DNA of 64,000 bases, from positions 90,955-154,954 of the forward strand of contig JAIYDW010000245.1 of assembly GCA_027487315.1 (NCBI GenBank). The letters run 5' to 3'. The notes below the pieces were generated by a model. The model saw only the letters and a program-made list of their open reading frames with translations. It did no database searches and was not told the DNA's origin. Position numbers and translations under genes: made by a program. This stretch comes from Verrucomicrobiaceae bacterium (GTDB lineage: Bacteria > Verrucomicrobiota > Verrucomicrobiia > Verrucomicrobiales > Verrucomicrobiaceae). Of this stretch, positions 7,724 through 17,234 are shown in pieces (the first letter of the stretch is position 1; each line of letters starts with the position of its first letter).

Positions 7724-8863
7724 ATGGCGCACCCCTTTTTCCAAGTTCCAGCCTATCCTTGGCATCGGGAGGAAGCGCGCGCTTTCCACAAGCTCCTATA
7801 TCAGACTCTTCGCGGCATTCCGCTAATCGACAGATATTATAACGCCTGCTCGGCCGAATTGGTTCCGCTTCATTTGGGCCAGCCCGTCGACTTTGTCTGG
7901 AAGGAGTTTTTGGAAAATATCACCGCTAAGGGCGTGTTGCAGGCCTTTGTGGAAAAAGTGGAGGTGGACTTCAAAAAGACCCCCGGCATGGGAGAGGTAA
8001 TTGCCAGGATCCAGGCGGCCATTCCGGCGGTCCGGAAAAAAGTCATCTCGGAGGATGTCGTGGTCCTGGACCAGGAGGAGCTGCGCACGCAAATGGAGCT
8101 GATCGAGTCTTCGACCAGTCTGAAAAAAGTGCTGGTGGTGCGTGGTGGCTCACGAAGCGGCAAGAGCCATGGCCGGTATGTGTTTGACAGCGTGGCGCAG
8201 GACATGTCGGCCGTTTCCGTCTATGTCTGCCAGGACCTGGTGGTCACGGTGGATGATGTCGTGAACCTGCTTTTCAGCACGCTGGAGTCATCGAATGAAA
8301 TGCCCGCGAGACACACGAGCCCGGAGGCTTGGTATCGCCAGGTCTGCTTCAAGCTCAAGGAGTGTGCATCGAAAGGCAAAAAGCAGGTCTGGATCGCCGT
8401 GGACGATCTCGGCCCAGCACTGGATGGAACCGCCAGACTGGACGAGGAGATCCGCAATTTCTTTGACCAGTTTGTCCTGCAGATGCCTAACCATGATTTC
8501 AGGAAATGGTTCCGTCTGATGTTTATCCACTATCCGGACAGCGTGCCCGTCAGATGGAAAAAGGAGCATTGGATCGCGGAGCGGATGGACGCCTCCAAGG
8601 TGACGGCCAAGGAGGTCAAAGAAGCGCTCAAGGTCTGCGCGGACAGTTATGATCTGAAGATGCTGGATGCCGACCTGGAGAAACGGGCGCAGGAGATCGT
8701 TGCCAACGCAGACAAACCCGTGCCTCCGGGTGAGGACCAGGCAGACCGGCTGCAGAGGATTCATGACGCAGTCATCCAGGCGATAAATCTCATGAAGGCG
8801 ACGGCTGCCAGTTACGCCGCTGCCGCCCCGCAGACACCCCGAATGGAAGGAGGTGGGATATGA
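7724..8863 (+). CDS. EAD-containing P-loop ATPase
   Basis: The ATG at 7724 is preferred over the track's 7652: it avoids overlap with the upstream gene and starts right at the conserved domain. The 379-aa protein begins with an all-helical effector-associated domain (EAD, residues about 8-80), with YPW, GQPVDFVWKEFL and a final GVLQAFV. The protein at 12434 carries a clearly related domain. A P-loop NTPase follows, with Walker A GGSRSGKS at 141-148 and Walker B QVWIAVDDLG at about 221-230. In bacterial conflict systems EADs act as homotypic adaptors that link sensors to effectors. The stop overlaps the next start (ATGA), so expression is probably coupled to the large STAND protein. I infer that it links nucleotide-dependent signalling to the EAD-trypsin. 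Confidence 0.75.
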   Translation: MAHPFFQVPAYPWHREEARAFHKLLYQTLRGIPLIDRYYNACSAELVPLHLGQPVDFVWKEFLENITAKGVLQAFVEKVEVDFKKTPGMGEVIARIQAAIPAVRKKVISEDVVVLDQEELRTQMELIESSTSLKKVLVVRGGSRSGKSHGRYVFDSVAQDMSAVSVYVCQDLVVTVDDVVNLLFSTLESSNEMPARHTSPEAWYRQVCFKLKECASKGKKQVWIAVDDLGPALDGTARLDEEIRNFFDQFVLQMPNHDFRKWFRLMFIHYPDSVPVRWKKEHWIAERMDASKVTAKEVKEALKVCADSYDLKMLDADLEKRAQEIVANADKPVPPGEDQADRLQRIHDAVIQAINLMKATAASYAAAAPQTPRMEGGGI

Positions 8864-11800
8864 TTATCGGACGCCGCAGCATTCATGATGTCACCGCCTT
8901 TTCCCAGGGACTGGAAAAAGCGGCCCGGGGGGTGATCCGCATCACCAGTGACGTTGCCGAAGATGCGAGCGTGTGCTCCGGCTTTTTGATCACTGATTCC
9001 CTGGTCATCGTGCCAGCCTATGCGCTGGCCAATAATCCAAGTAAAGTTTTCCTAACCGGAAGTTTCACAGACGATGACGACAGGTTTGAAATGGAGTTGA
9101 TCAGCAAGGACCTGCCTTCAGCGATCCTTTCAGCCGAAGTGCGTCCTGTCGTGCTGCGTCTTCAGAGCGCCTTCCCTGAGCGCGTTTTGACCTTGGGGAT
9201 GGAAAGCTCTGTGGTGGATGAACCGATGTTTGTGCTTCATTTTCCCCAGGGCATGCGAAAGGTAAGTCTGAGCATCGGTCGTATGGTTGAAGCTGAGGCC
9301 GGGTGGCTGCACTATGATGCGGATACCGAAGGTGGCTCGGGCGGCGGGGCTATTTTCAGCGAAAGGAACTGGGCGGTGATCGGCATGCATGTCGTGTCAG
9401 ATCATGAGCGCCAGTTGAACAAGGGTGTGACCCTATCGGCCATGCTGGACGCGCTACGGATTTCTCCGGCCTGGGGGGAGATCGCCGCCTACCATCGGCT
9501 GGCGGATGTATCGGTCGCCAGACCCGATCCGGAATGTTCCCGGCCTCAGGAGACCGTTGTGGAAATCGAGTCCCTCATCAAAGCGGCGGTGCAGTGGAGC
9601 TTTGACCCGGGGACGCTGGAGCATGCCGCCCAGGTGCAGCCTTTGGTGGTGGTGCAGCCGGGCGCATCGAACTGGATGTTGAAGGCGTCTGAAAGGCAGC
9701 GGATCCTTTCCCAGGCGGGTGATCTGCACGCGCTGCGGGGCGTGTATGAAAAGCTCGATGAAGTGATCTCTTCTCCGGGCCAGCAGGTGATCGACCGCAT
9801 CCTGGAAGGCCCGCCCTATGATCTGGACCGAATCAAGGAGGAACTGCTGCCCTACTGGCAGCAGGCGGTGCGCTGGTTCGGGCCGGTCGAGCCGCAACTG
9901 CCCACGGCGGTGGAGGTGAACCAGAACCTGGAAAAACGCCGGGTGCGCAGCCGGCTGGAAAAAATCACCGGGCAGGACTTCCGGGGCCGTAGGCAGGAGC
10001 TGGCCTTGCTGAAGGCCTGGTATGAAAACGATGAGATGGGGCCAATGGTAGTCAGCGGCATTGGCGGGATGGGAAAGTCAGCCCTGGTCGCCAAATTCGC
10101 CCTCAGCCTGCCAGAGACCGCGGTGCTGTTGTGGCTGGACTTTGATCGGGCGGATCTAGCCCCTGATGACGCCGTGTCCATCCTCAGCCTAATGATGGAG
10201 CAGATGGCCCTGCAGTTGCCGGACTTTACCGGCAGGACCATCTCGGAGGCGGACTGGAAAAGGTTTGCCGGGGAAATCGGAACCGCCATCGCCGAAGGCC
10301 CCGGTTGCCTCCTCGTGCTGGACGGCTTTGAGGTGGCGCAGCACTTCAAGCAGTATCAGGAGATCTGGGAGGTGCTGGAGATCATCCTATCCCAGGCTTC
10401 GAATCTTCGGGTCATTGTCAGCGGCCGCGCCCCGGTCAGGGAGCTGAAGCTGAATGATCGGAAGGCAGGCAGCCTGCCTCTCGAAAAGCTGGCCGAAGAA
10501 GACGTCGTTTCATGGCTAAGGACCCACGGCATCGAAGACCCGGAGGTGGTGATGAAGATCACCCGAATCTCTAGGGGGATGCCCCTGATCCTGCGGATGG
10601 CCGTTTATCTCGTGGACAAGGGGGAAGTCAAAGTAATCGAAGACCTGCCTCAGAATCTCCACGACATCCTGATTGAAGGTTATCTCTACCAGCGCATCTT
10701 GGACCGGGTGGTCGATCCTGAACTGATGTCCGTGGCCAGGGAGGCGCTGGTGTTGCGTCGGCTCGATCCCCAGATCCTGAACGCGGTGATAACGGGAAAA
10801 GCCCTCAAAGGCATGGAGGTGGAAGACGTTTACACTCGGCTCCAGCATGAGATCAGTCTGGTGGATGATGAAGCATTGACCCTTCCAACGGGGGGGGATG
10901 GCAGCCTAGCTCTGAGACCGGAGGTGCGTTGCGCCACCCTCTGCCTGCTGGAGCACGAAGACCAAGCCTTGGTCAGGGAACTGGATACCCGGGCCGTCGC
11001 CTGGTATGCGGAGCAGGATCTGACTCAGCCAGAGAATGCGGCGGAACTCGTGTATCATAGTTTGCGACTGAAGAACCTAGCCAGGGCTAAGGCCGCCTGG
11101 CTGCCGGAATGCGCTAGCCTGCTGAAATTCGCAGAAGAGGAACTGCCGGAAGACGCCAAGGCAGAGCGCAAGTGGTTGCGTGAGCAACTCGCTGGGACCG
11201 GTGGGGACGGGGACTTGAAAATTTGGGAGCAGGAGGCGGTCCAGCGGATTCGGTCATCCCTGAGCCGAGGCCTGGAGCGGACTCTTTTCGGCATTTTGGG
11301 GGAAAAGACGCAGCGCAGTGAAAACAGTCCCCTCATATTCTATGATGCCTGGGCGTGCTTCAAAGTAGGGGATTTGCAAGCAGCTTGGAACATCCTCAAT
11401 GCTGCTGAAGAAAGTGCCGGACATATTCGACGTGATCGGACGGTGCTGGGTGCCCTGTTGGCACGAGAGTTGGGTAAGTTAGAGACCGCCGACCAATGGC
11501 TGGCAAAAATTCTGGCGGATGACTGGCCTTCTGGCAACGAACATCCGATAAGAATTGAGGCTCTAGCTATCCGTTCGGCGCGCATTCGGCTGACCATAGA
11601 CCTCCAGGGGGAAAAGACGCTCGCGGAAGAACTAAAAGGAGCGCCGGAATTCTTATTTCATGAGTTGAGAAGGATTCTGACCGAGGCAGACGTCACGCTG
11701 CCGAGCCTAAACTTCCTTTTTGATCGGAATCGCAATATCGAGTCCTACAGGAGATCGACGGTGATTCCAATGCACCACGAGGCTTTGACACACTTCCGGC

Positions 11801-12450
11801 ACAGCATCGAGAGAATAAGATCCTACAAGGCCACGAGCATGGATAACAATCTACAGGTGTTCAATCCTGGAGATTTAAACAACATGGACACATCATCTTT
11901 GGGCTGGCATCTACAGGCTCTTGCCACCCGACGTTGGGACCTAGTAACCACGGACCTATATCTGGCCGAGGTGTGCGAACACGCTCTCGCCAGACACGGA
12001 TATCCGGATGAGCTCCAGCTCTCCGTCGTCGCCAGTCTGATGCCTTTCCGTGGCGTCCCTCTGTCCACCCCGGATGCTCGCTTTGAGTCTTTAGATGAAC
12101 TGCTACTACATCTCTACTTTGAGCGTGAGTTGCAAAAGGTTACCCTTCCCGGCAACAGGATCAGGAAGAACAAGGAACTGATCCTATCACAAATTCCCCG
12201 TCTCCTCTCGGTTCCTTCCTTTTTGAGGTGCCTGGAGCGAGGCATGGAATCATCCGTCTCGCTGAAAGAAAACGACGCAGTCCGTTTGTTTGAATTATTC
12301 GAACTCGAACTCGATCCCGCTAAAATCTTCTTCATGTTTTACGTGCTGGCCCCCGACCCGCTGGAGGCTCTCTGCGAGCACCTAGCCCATCCTGTCAATT
12401 CTACCGATTCAGTTCCTTTTCCCTCCTCCTCATATGGCCTTCAATCTTGA
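8860..12450 (+). CDS. Degenerate trypsin domain-STAND NTPase with helical repeats
   Basis: A 1196-aa protein that is the likely sensor of the system. Residues about 25-210 have a trypsin-like fold with the serine motif EGGSGGGAIF (Ser160) intact. The site of the catalytic His reads IVPAYALAN instead of a TNHHVL-type motif, and no Asp is obvious in AEVRPVVLRL, so proteolysis is doubtful. Residues about 375-700 are a STAND-type P-loop NTPase: Walker A GIGGMGKSA near 399-407, Walker B CLLVLDGFE near 485, sensor RVIVSGRAP, and RGMPLIL resembling the GxP motif of the winged-helix region. The remaining 450 residues are helical and TPR-like, a typical ligand-sensing tail. The gene has the clearest Shine-Dalgarno in the operon (GGAGGTG before the ATG) and overlaps the upstream gene by 4 bp. 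Confidence 0.8.
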   Translation: MIIGRRSIHDVTAFSQGLEKAARGVIRITSDVAEDASVCSGFLITDSLVIVPAYALANNPSKVFLTGSFTDDDDRFEMELISKDLPSAILSAEVRPVVLRLQSAFPERVLTLGMESSVVDEPMFVLHFPQGMRKVSLSIGRMVEAEAGWLHYDADTEGGSGGGAIFSERNWAVIGMHVVSDHERQLNKGVTLSAMLDALRISPAWGEIAAYHRLADVSVARPDPECSRPQETVVEIESLIKAAVQWSFDPGTLEHAAQVQPLVVVQPGASNWMLKASERQRILSQAGDLHALRGVYEKLDEVISSPGQQVIDRILEGPPYDLDRIKEELLPYWQQAVRWFGPVEPQLPTAVEVNQNLEKRRVRSRLEKITGQDFRGRRQELALLKAWYENDEMGPMVVSGIGGMGKSALVAKFALSLPETAVLLWLDFDRADLAPDDAVSILSLMMEQMALQLPDFTGRTISEADWKRFAGEIGTAIAEGPGCLLVLDGFEVAQHFKQYQEIWEVLEIILSQASNLRVIVSGRAPVRELKLNDRKAGSLPLEKLAEEDVVSWLRTHGIEDPEVVMKITRISRGMPLILRMAVYLVDKGEVKVIEDLPQNLHDILIEGYLYQRILDRVVDPELMSVAREALVLRRLDPQILNAVITGKALKGMEVEDVYTRLQHEISLVDDEALTLPTGGDGSLALRPEVRCATLCLLEHEDQALVRELDTRAVAWYAEQDLTQPENAAELVYHSLRLKNLARAKAAWLPECASLLKFAEEELPEDAKAERKWLREQLAGTGGDGDLKIWEQEAVQRIRSSLSRGLERTLFGILGEKTQRSENSPLIFYDAWACFKVGDLQAAWNILNAAEESAGHIRRDRTVLGALLARELGKLETADQWLAKILADDWPSGNEHPIRIEALAIRSARIRLTIDLQGEKTLAEELKGAPEFLFHELRRILTEADVTLPSLNFLFDRNRNIESYRRSTVIPMHHEALTHFRHSIERIRSYKATSMDNNLQVFNPGDLNNMDTSSLGWHLQALATRRWDLVTTDLYLAEVCEHALARHGYPDELQLSVVASLMPFRGVPLSTPDARFESLDELLLHLYFERELQKVTLPGNRIRKNKELILSQIPRLLSVPSFLRCLERGMESSVSLKENDAVRLFELFELELDPAKIFFMFYVLAPDPLEALCEHLAHPVNSTDSVPFPSSSYGLQS

Positions 12451-13513
12451 CATGTTCCCCTATCCTTGGACCGAACCGGCGGCACAGGAGCTGCTGACCC
12501 GGCTCAGCCAGATTCACCCCACGTCCAAGGCCGCCCAGTTTGTGGCCACAACGGTCGGCATGGATCCCGGTTACATTCACTGGGAACAGCCCGTGGTTTA
12601 CGTCTGGATCGAGATCCTCACGAAAGCCTCCACGGAGGGACTACTTCGGGCGATGGTCCAGAAGCAGCATGACCTGCTGAAGGACAGCAGCCCCCACAAA
12701 GTCTTCTTGGCAGACCTGCTGGAAAACAAGCGGCCCGCCTATGGCTCCGATCCTCGAGACTTAGTCGGTGCGCCGAACTTCATCGCCAACGACGACGAGG
12801 TGATGGAGCCGGAGGCCCTGCTGTATTACGATGACCTGACCCTGCCGATCGGCAAGGTGCGGGGCCTGATCAGCACCCTGCAAAAACTCATGGAGTATGC
12901 GCCCTCCGTCTGCCGGTTGGTGGTGGATTTTAACGGCCAGACCGGCCATGGCACGGGTTTTCGCATCGGGCCGGACCTATTGCTGACCAACTGGCATGTG
13001 CTGACCAATCCCTACACGAAACAGAGATGCTCGACCGTCACAGCAGAGTTTGGCTATGAGGACAATGGCCAGGGCGGGGCGCTGTCATCCACCCTCATCC
13101 CTTGCGATGTCGCCAGCATCGTCACCGACAAGGCGGACGACTGGGCCGTCATCAAGACAACGACCGCGATGCCCGATGCCTGGCCCATCCTAAAACTCAG
13201 TGAAGCCTGCGAGCCGAAGCTCCATGAGCCTGCTTACATCATCCAGCACCCCGGGGGTGAGCGGAAACGGATGGGCTTTGTGCGCAACCAAGTCTCCTTC
13301 TTTGATACCCGCGTGACCCATTACCTGACGGACACCCAGGCCGGCTCCTCAGGTTCCCCGGTCTGGAATGCCGATGGCTGCCTCATCGCCCTGCACCATG
13401 CCGGTGGTCGGCCGCAGGAGGTGGTGGGGAAACCGCCAGTCAGCAAGAATGAAGGCATCCGCATCTCCCGCGTGGTCGCCGGACTGCAGGCCGCCGGGGT
13501 GGACATCGCCTAG
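12434..13513 (+). CDS. EAD-trypsin-like serine protease
   Basis: A 359-aa protein. Residues 8-80 are an effector-associated domain (PYPW, EQPVVYVWIEIL, EGLLRAMV) related to that of the ATPase at 7724; the two share the YPW, QPV and VW landmarks. After a linker, residues about 155-355 are a trypsin-like protease with a complete triad: His188 in LLTNWHVL, Asp236 in ADDWAVIK, Ser306 in AGSSGSPVW. There is no signal peptide, so it should cut cytosolic proteins. It is the best candidate for the active protease that the EAD-ATPase and STAND proteins recruit. The start overlaps the end of the STAND gene by 17 bp, which suggests translational coupling. The target protein is unknown. Confidence 0.85.
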   Translation: MAFNLDMFPYPWTEPAAQELLTRLSQIHPTSKAAQFVATTVGMDPGYIHWEQPVVYVWIEILTKASTEGLLRAMVQKQHDLLKDSSPHKVFLADLLENKRPAYGSDPRDLVGAPNFIANDDEVMEPEALLYYDDLTLPIGKVRGLISTLQKLMEYAPSVCRLVVDFNGQTGHGTGFRIGPDLLLTNWHVLTNPYTKQRCSTVTAEFGYEDNGQGGALSSTLIPCDVASIVTDKADDWAVIKTTTAMPDAWPILKLSEACEPKLHEPAYIIQHPGGERKRMGFVRNQVSFFDTRVTHYLTDTQAGSSGSPVWNADGCLIALHHAGGRPQEVVGKPPVSKNEGIRISRVVAGLQAAGVDIA

Positions 13514-13551
13514 GTCACGTGAACGTCATCCCGAAGGCTGACTGACCCACT

Positions 13552-14868
13552 ATGGCACTCACAGACGCTCAGATCGGCACGGTCGTCACCGTGGTGGGGA
13601 AGGTCTTTTCACCGACGGACCCAGGGCTTTATCTCCTGGTGCTGACCCGCGTAGGACTGGACATGTCAAAGATCGTGGTGCTGAACAGTAATTGGTATCA
13701 GCAGGTGATCGATTTGGTGAAGGAGCTTCAACGACGCGGGGCCCTGCGGGTATTCATCCTTGCCGTGTTGGATAAGTTGCCCGGCAATCCCGAAGTCCAG
13801 TCCACCCTGCCGCCGCTGCTGTCTGACCTGGAGCAGGAGGATGTCCACCCGGCGCAGACCGTGGCCCAGGGGCTGGGTGGTCTGCAGGCCAGCTTGCATG
13901 ACGCTGCTGTCAAAGCTGCAGCCAAGACCCTGGAGAGCAGTCTGGAATCGCTCACCCAGGACATCTTCACCATGAATGCCTACAAGTTGCTGCATGACTG
14001 CCTGCACCGGCTGCCGGCACAATTGAAAATCATTGAGCCGGCCATACGGAATATCTCGGCTCCGACCTTCAAACTGACCGCCGCACAATGCCAGGATGAG
14101 ATCAAAAGCCTAGTCAATCTGGGACGAAGTGTCCTCAACGGCATCCATCCCTCTCTGGCCGCTGAACGCGCGACTGAGCAGGACTGGCTGGACGAACTGG
14201 CCGGGATCGGGGCCAGGCTCGGGGCGCTACGTAAGGATCCGCTGGTTCCTAGCCCCAACCCCGGAGGCCCCCCGCGACCCAATCCCCTGGGGATCCAGAT
14301 CATCCATAACCTCCGCTCCATGCACCTCCGGCAGCCCTCACGGATCGATGGACTGCTGACCGCCTATGCCAGCACGTTGGAGCTGGAAAGGCTGGAGAAG
14401 CTCTTCGACGATATCATCGCCGTGCCTGCCGCAGCGGCATCGTTAAAAGACTCTCTGCAAAGCGCCAGCACCTCCCTCAACCAGATCAAGCTGCAGATCC
14501 AGGCGCTGATCCACCGGCATCGATACTGGCAGAAGATCGACAAGGAACTCCTGGTCGCGGCGGATGAACTGCCCAAAAATTCGGCGGATCCCGGGGACTT
14601 TCCCGCCCTTTGGGAGGGCATCCGCAACGAGGTGGATAACATGATCATGATCGAGCCGAACACGGAGGTCAGCACTACCCTGAAAGACTTGGCCACGGCC
14701 ATCGACACGCATGGTCTCTCCGACTGGTCCGCCGCCAGGGATCCGTTTGAAAGCCACCGGGCCTGGTGCATGATCTACTTCTTTTCGGTCGATACGGAAC
14801 TGAAGGATAAGTGCAAGGAAGCTGCTGATATAGGGGCTTCCCTGAGAAACCTGCTCAATAACCTCTAA
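13552..14868 (+). CDS. EAD1-like domain protein with a long helical region
   Basis: A 438-aa protein. Its N-terminal ~80 residues look like an EAD1-type death-like adaptor: helices ending in GLYLLVLTRVGLD, then NWYQQVIDLVKELQRRGALRVFI, and a closing LPGNPE. The rest is predicted helical, with a segment MNAYKLLHDCLHRLPAQ near residue 142, a Pro/Gly-rich linker (NPGGPPRPNP) near 230, and further helices to the C-terminus. No catalytic motif is visible, so an adaptor or scaffold role is likely. The downstream membrane protein starts only 3 bp after its stop. Its EAD differs from the two in the neighbouring genes, which suggests it addresses another partner. Confidence 0.65.
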   Translation: MALTDAQIGTVVTVVGKVFSPTDPGLYLLVLTRVGLDMSKIVVLNSNWYQQVIDLVKELQRRGALRVFILAVLDKLPGNPEVQSTLPPLLSDLEQEDVHPAQTVAQGLGGLQASLHDAAVKAAAKTLESSLESLTQDIFTMNAYKLLHDCLHRLPAQLKIIEPAIRNISAPTFKLTAAQCQDEIKSLVNLGRSVLNGIHPSLAAERATEQDWLDELAGIGARLGALRKDPLVPSPNPGGPPRPNPLGIQIIHNLRSMHLRQPSRIDGLLTAYASTLELERLEKLFDDIIAVPAAAASLKDSLQSASTSLNQIKLQIQALIHRHRYWQKIDKELLVAADELPKNSADPGDFPALWEGIRNEVDNMIMIEPNTEVSTTLKDLATAIDTHGLSDWSAARDPFESHRAWCMIYFFSVDTELKDKCKEAADIGASLRNLLNNL

Positions 14869-14871
14869 TCT

Positions 14872-17181
14872 ATGTCCCAGCCTTCTCAAACACTCGCCCC
14901 TGAGGCCTTCCGTTCCGCGGGAGAGGTGCGCACGGAGCACTCCAATCTGCTTCAGCGTCGCGGTTCCACGGGGCCCATCGCAGAGGCCGAGGTGATCGCC
15001 TTTCTCAAGGCGGTCAGTGCCACAGGCCACCTCCTACCCGACAGCGATCCCGACGCGCGTGAGTCGGTTCGGGGCATCCTGGACTACTGGACCGCCACCC
15101 TCCTGAGCATGAATCCGCAACTGGCCCGGGAGGCTCCGTCCTATCTACTGCTACAGCCCTATCAGCAGGAGGAGGTCCAGGCCCTGGAGGCCCATTTTGA
15201 GAGCCAGGACGCAGAGCTGAGCCAGGTCATCGACCTGGCCGGACTCTTCACCGACCAGGCGTCAAAAAAACAGAAGCAGCTTCTCGGCAAACTACTGCTG
15301 CGGTTGGTGCATCTCAAAAAAGGCTCCGTGGAGCCCTACACCGCCCTGGTGCAGCCCTCCGATCTGGACGATCTGGCGGAGAAGGCGGTCTGCGATGAGC
15401 TTTTGAAAATGAAGATCCTGGTCTCACGGCAGGAGGATGGGCAGCTCACCCTGCGGCATGAAAAGCTCTTCACGGAATGGCCTTTCCTGGCGGAACGCAT
15501 CAAGCACCGCCGTGAGTTCCGGGAATTTGCCATCAGTTGGCGAAAAGGGAACCGCTCCGCCGCAGCGCTGCTAAACCGGGGTAAGGAACTCGAGGAAGCC
15601 AAAAGCTACCGCGATCTGGAGCCCGTAGAAAACGACTTTTTGGCGGGGAGCCTTGCCCGCGAGAAGGGCGTCTGGAATGACCGACTGATCGCTGCCGGCA
15701 TCGCTATTGTGGTGCTGCTCGGCATGACTGTGTGGATCTATATGAAGTATCAGGATGTGGACAAAAAAAATATCGAGGTGACTACCCAGGCCGACCAACT
15801 TGAGGACCAGAAAAAGGAACTTGAAGTGCTGGTCAAAGACCGGGACAAGGCCATCGCAGGTCTTCGAGCGAAGGAAATAATCGATCAACAGCAGAAGGAG
15901 GAACTGCAAAAGCAAAAAGTCGAACTCGAAGCCAGGGGCAGGGATCTAACGTCGGCCAGGGACAAACTCGCCGCCGAAAAAGATGAGGCGCTGGAGAAAC
16001 TGAAACTGCTGACCACGAGCCTGGAAGATGCCGCAAAATACAAGGTTAAGGCGGATCTCTTAGAGCAGCAGATAACCCAGGTGGCCAACAATATCGCCGA
16101 GGGGAAAAGCTTTGCCCCGCAGGCCCGGGAGATCCTCACGACTTACCGGACCGGTGTCCAGGATGATACGAAAAAGGCCACCGAAGAAATCACCCACGCC
16201 CCACTGGCGCAATCCTTGGCCAATTTTGACTTGGGCACACAGCAGGCCCTGCAGCCAGGTAACGGCATCTCTACCCGGTCCAAGTCCGGGGAGAGCCGCG
16301 GCAGCCTGGGCGTCTTCGTCCAGGATGCGGCCAATAACCTCTACATCGTCTCCCCGGCCTACATCCTCTCCGGCGGTGCGGGCACACCCGTTTTTACCGG
16401 ACGTGAGAAAAAGGAGGCGCAGATCGGCACTGTCAGCGGCATCACCAGCCTGGATGCCTCCGACCTGACCAATCTGGGCCTGGTGAAGCTAAATGCCGGA
16501 GTGCCCGCCTCCAATGTGGTGGACGGGTTGGGAGAGATCAAGGGGATCGAGCCCAATCCAGTGCACGGCATGGAGGTCATCCTCCTCGGCAGCGGCTCCG
16601 GCATCAGTGAGGGGAAGATCCTCGACACCCGTAACGACGGCACTATCGTTACGGACCGACGGATTTCCCAGCCAGGTGATGAAGGCGCTCCTGTTATCGC
16701 CAAAGGAAGCAAAAGGCTCGTGGGGTTGCTGATTTCATCTACCACGGACACGTCCATTTTGAAATCCATCAAGCCTTTACTGGCCGAACATGGCCTGAAG
16801 ATCTATCAGACCACTCCGGCCACTAAAAACGACTTCTCCGGTGTTCTGGCGGAGATCTTTGTCTCGGCGGACAACGCCCTTAATATCACCCGCGCGGCGA
16901 AGTATGTGAAGGCTTTGCAAATGGCCGGCGTTCGCCTGCCTGTGCCGGAGGCCCAGCCGCGCAACAAGGTCCCCTCGACGATCAGTGAAGTCCGTTATTT
17001 CTACGAAAATTCGGAGAACAAGGCCATCGCGGAAAAGGTGATGGCGGAACTCATTCAGGCTGGCCTTCCCGCCAATAAAGTCCGCGTCTACCCGACGCCG
17101 GATGCCACGGCCCCTCAACGCTTCATCCAGATCTCCCTAGCCAAGGCCGCCTTCGCTGCATCGCCTCCGCGCCGCCGCTGA
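14872..17181 (+). CDS. Membrane-anchored STAND-tail/coiled-coil protein with a dead protease-like domain
   Basis: A 769-aa multidomain protein. Residues 1-260 resemble the winged-helix and helical segment that normally follows a STAND (nSTAND1-type) ATPase (LTLRHEKLFTEWPFLAERIK, then SWRKGNRSAAALLNRGKELEEA), but no P-loop precedes it. One transmembrane helix lies at about 272-291 (AAGIAIVVLLGMTVWIYM), followed by a ~110-residue coiled coil rich in Lys/Glu. Residues about 440-660 have a trypsin-like layout with lost catalytic residues: SPAYIL at the His site and GDEGAPV where GDSGSPV is expected, so Ser became Glu. The C-terminus (RYFYENSENKAIAEKVMAEL) resembles LytR_C/SPOR-like domains. It is probably a membrane receptor or scaffold, with the coiled coil and protease-like part on the far side. 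Confidence 0.7.
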   Translation: MSQPSQTLAPEAFRSAGEVRTEHSNLLQRRGSTGPIAEAEVIAFLKAVSATGHLLPDSDPDARESVRGILDYWTATLLSMNPQLAREAPSYLLLQPYQQEEVQALEAHFESQDAELSQVIDLAGLFTDQASKKQKQLLGKLLLRLVHLKKGSVEPYTALVQPSDLDDLAEKAVCDELLKMKILVSRQEDGQLTLRHEKLFTEWPFLAERIKHRREFREFAISWRKGNRSAAALLNRGKELEEAKSYRDLEPVENDFLAGSLAREKGVWNDRLIAAGIAIVVLLGMTVWIYMKYQDVDKKNIEVTTQADQLEDQKKELEVLVKDRDKAIAGLRAKEIIDQQQKEELQKQKVELEARGRDLTSARDKLAAEKDEALEKLKLLTTSLEDAAKYKVKADLLEQQITQVANNIAEGKSFAPQAREILTTYRTGVQDDTKKATEEITHAPLAQSLANFDLGTQQALQPGNGISTRSKSGESRGSLGVFVQDAANNLYIVSPAYILSGGAGTPVFTGREKKEAQIGTVSGITSLDASDLTNLGLVKLNAGVPASNVVDGLGEIKGIEPNPVHGMEVILLGSGSGISEGKILDTRNDGTIVTDRRISQPGDEGAPVIAKGSKRLVGLLISSTTDTSILKSIKPLLAEHGLKIYQTTPATKNDFSGVLAEIFVSADNALNITRAAKYVKALQMAGVRLPVPEAQPRNKVPSTISEVRYFYENSENKAIAEKVMAELIQAGLPANKVRVYPTPDATAPQRFIQISLAKAAFAASPPRRR

Positions 17182-17234
17182 CCCGCCGATCTTCCTGCCC
17201 ACCTCAAATCTCCCAACTCCACCCCACCACCTCC

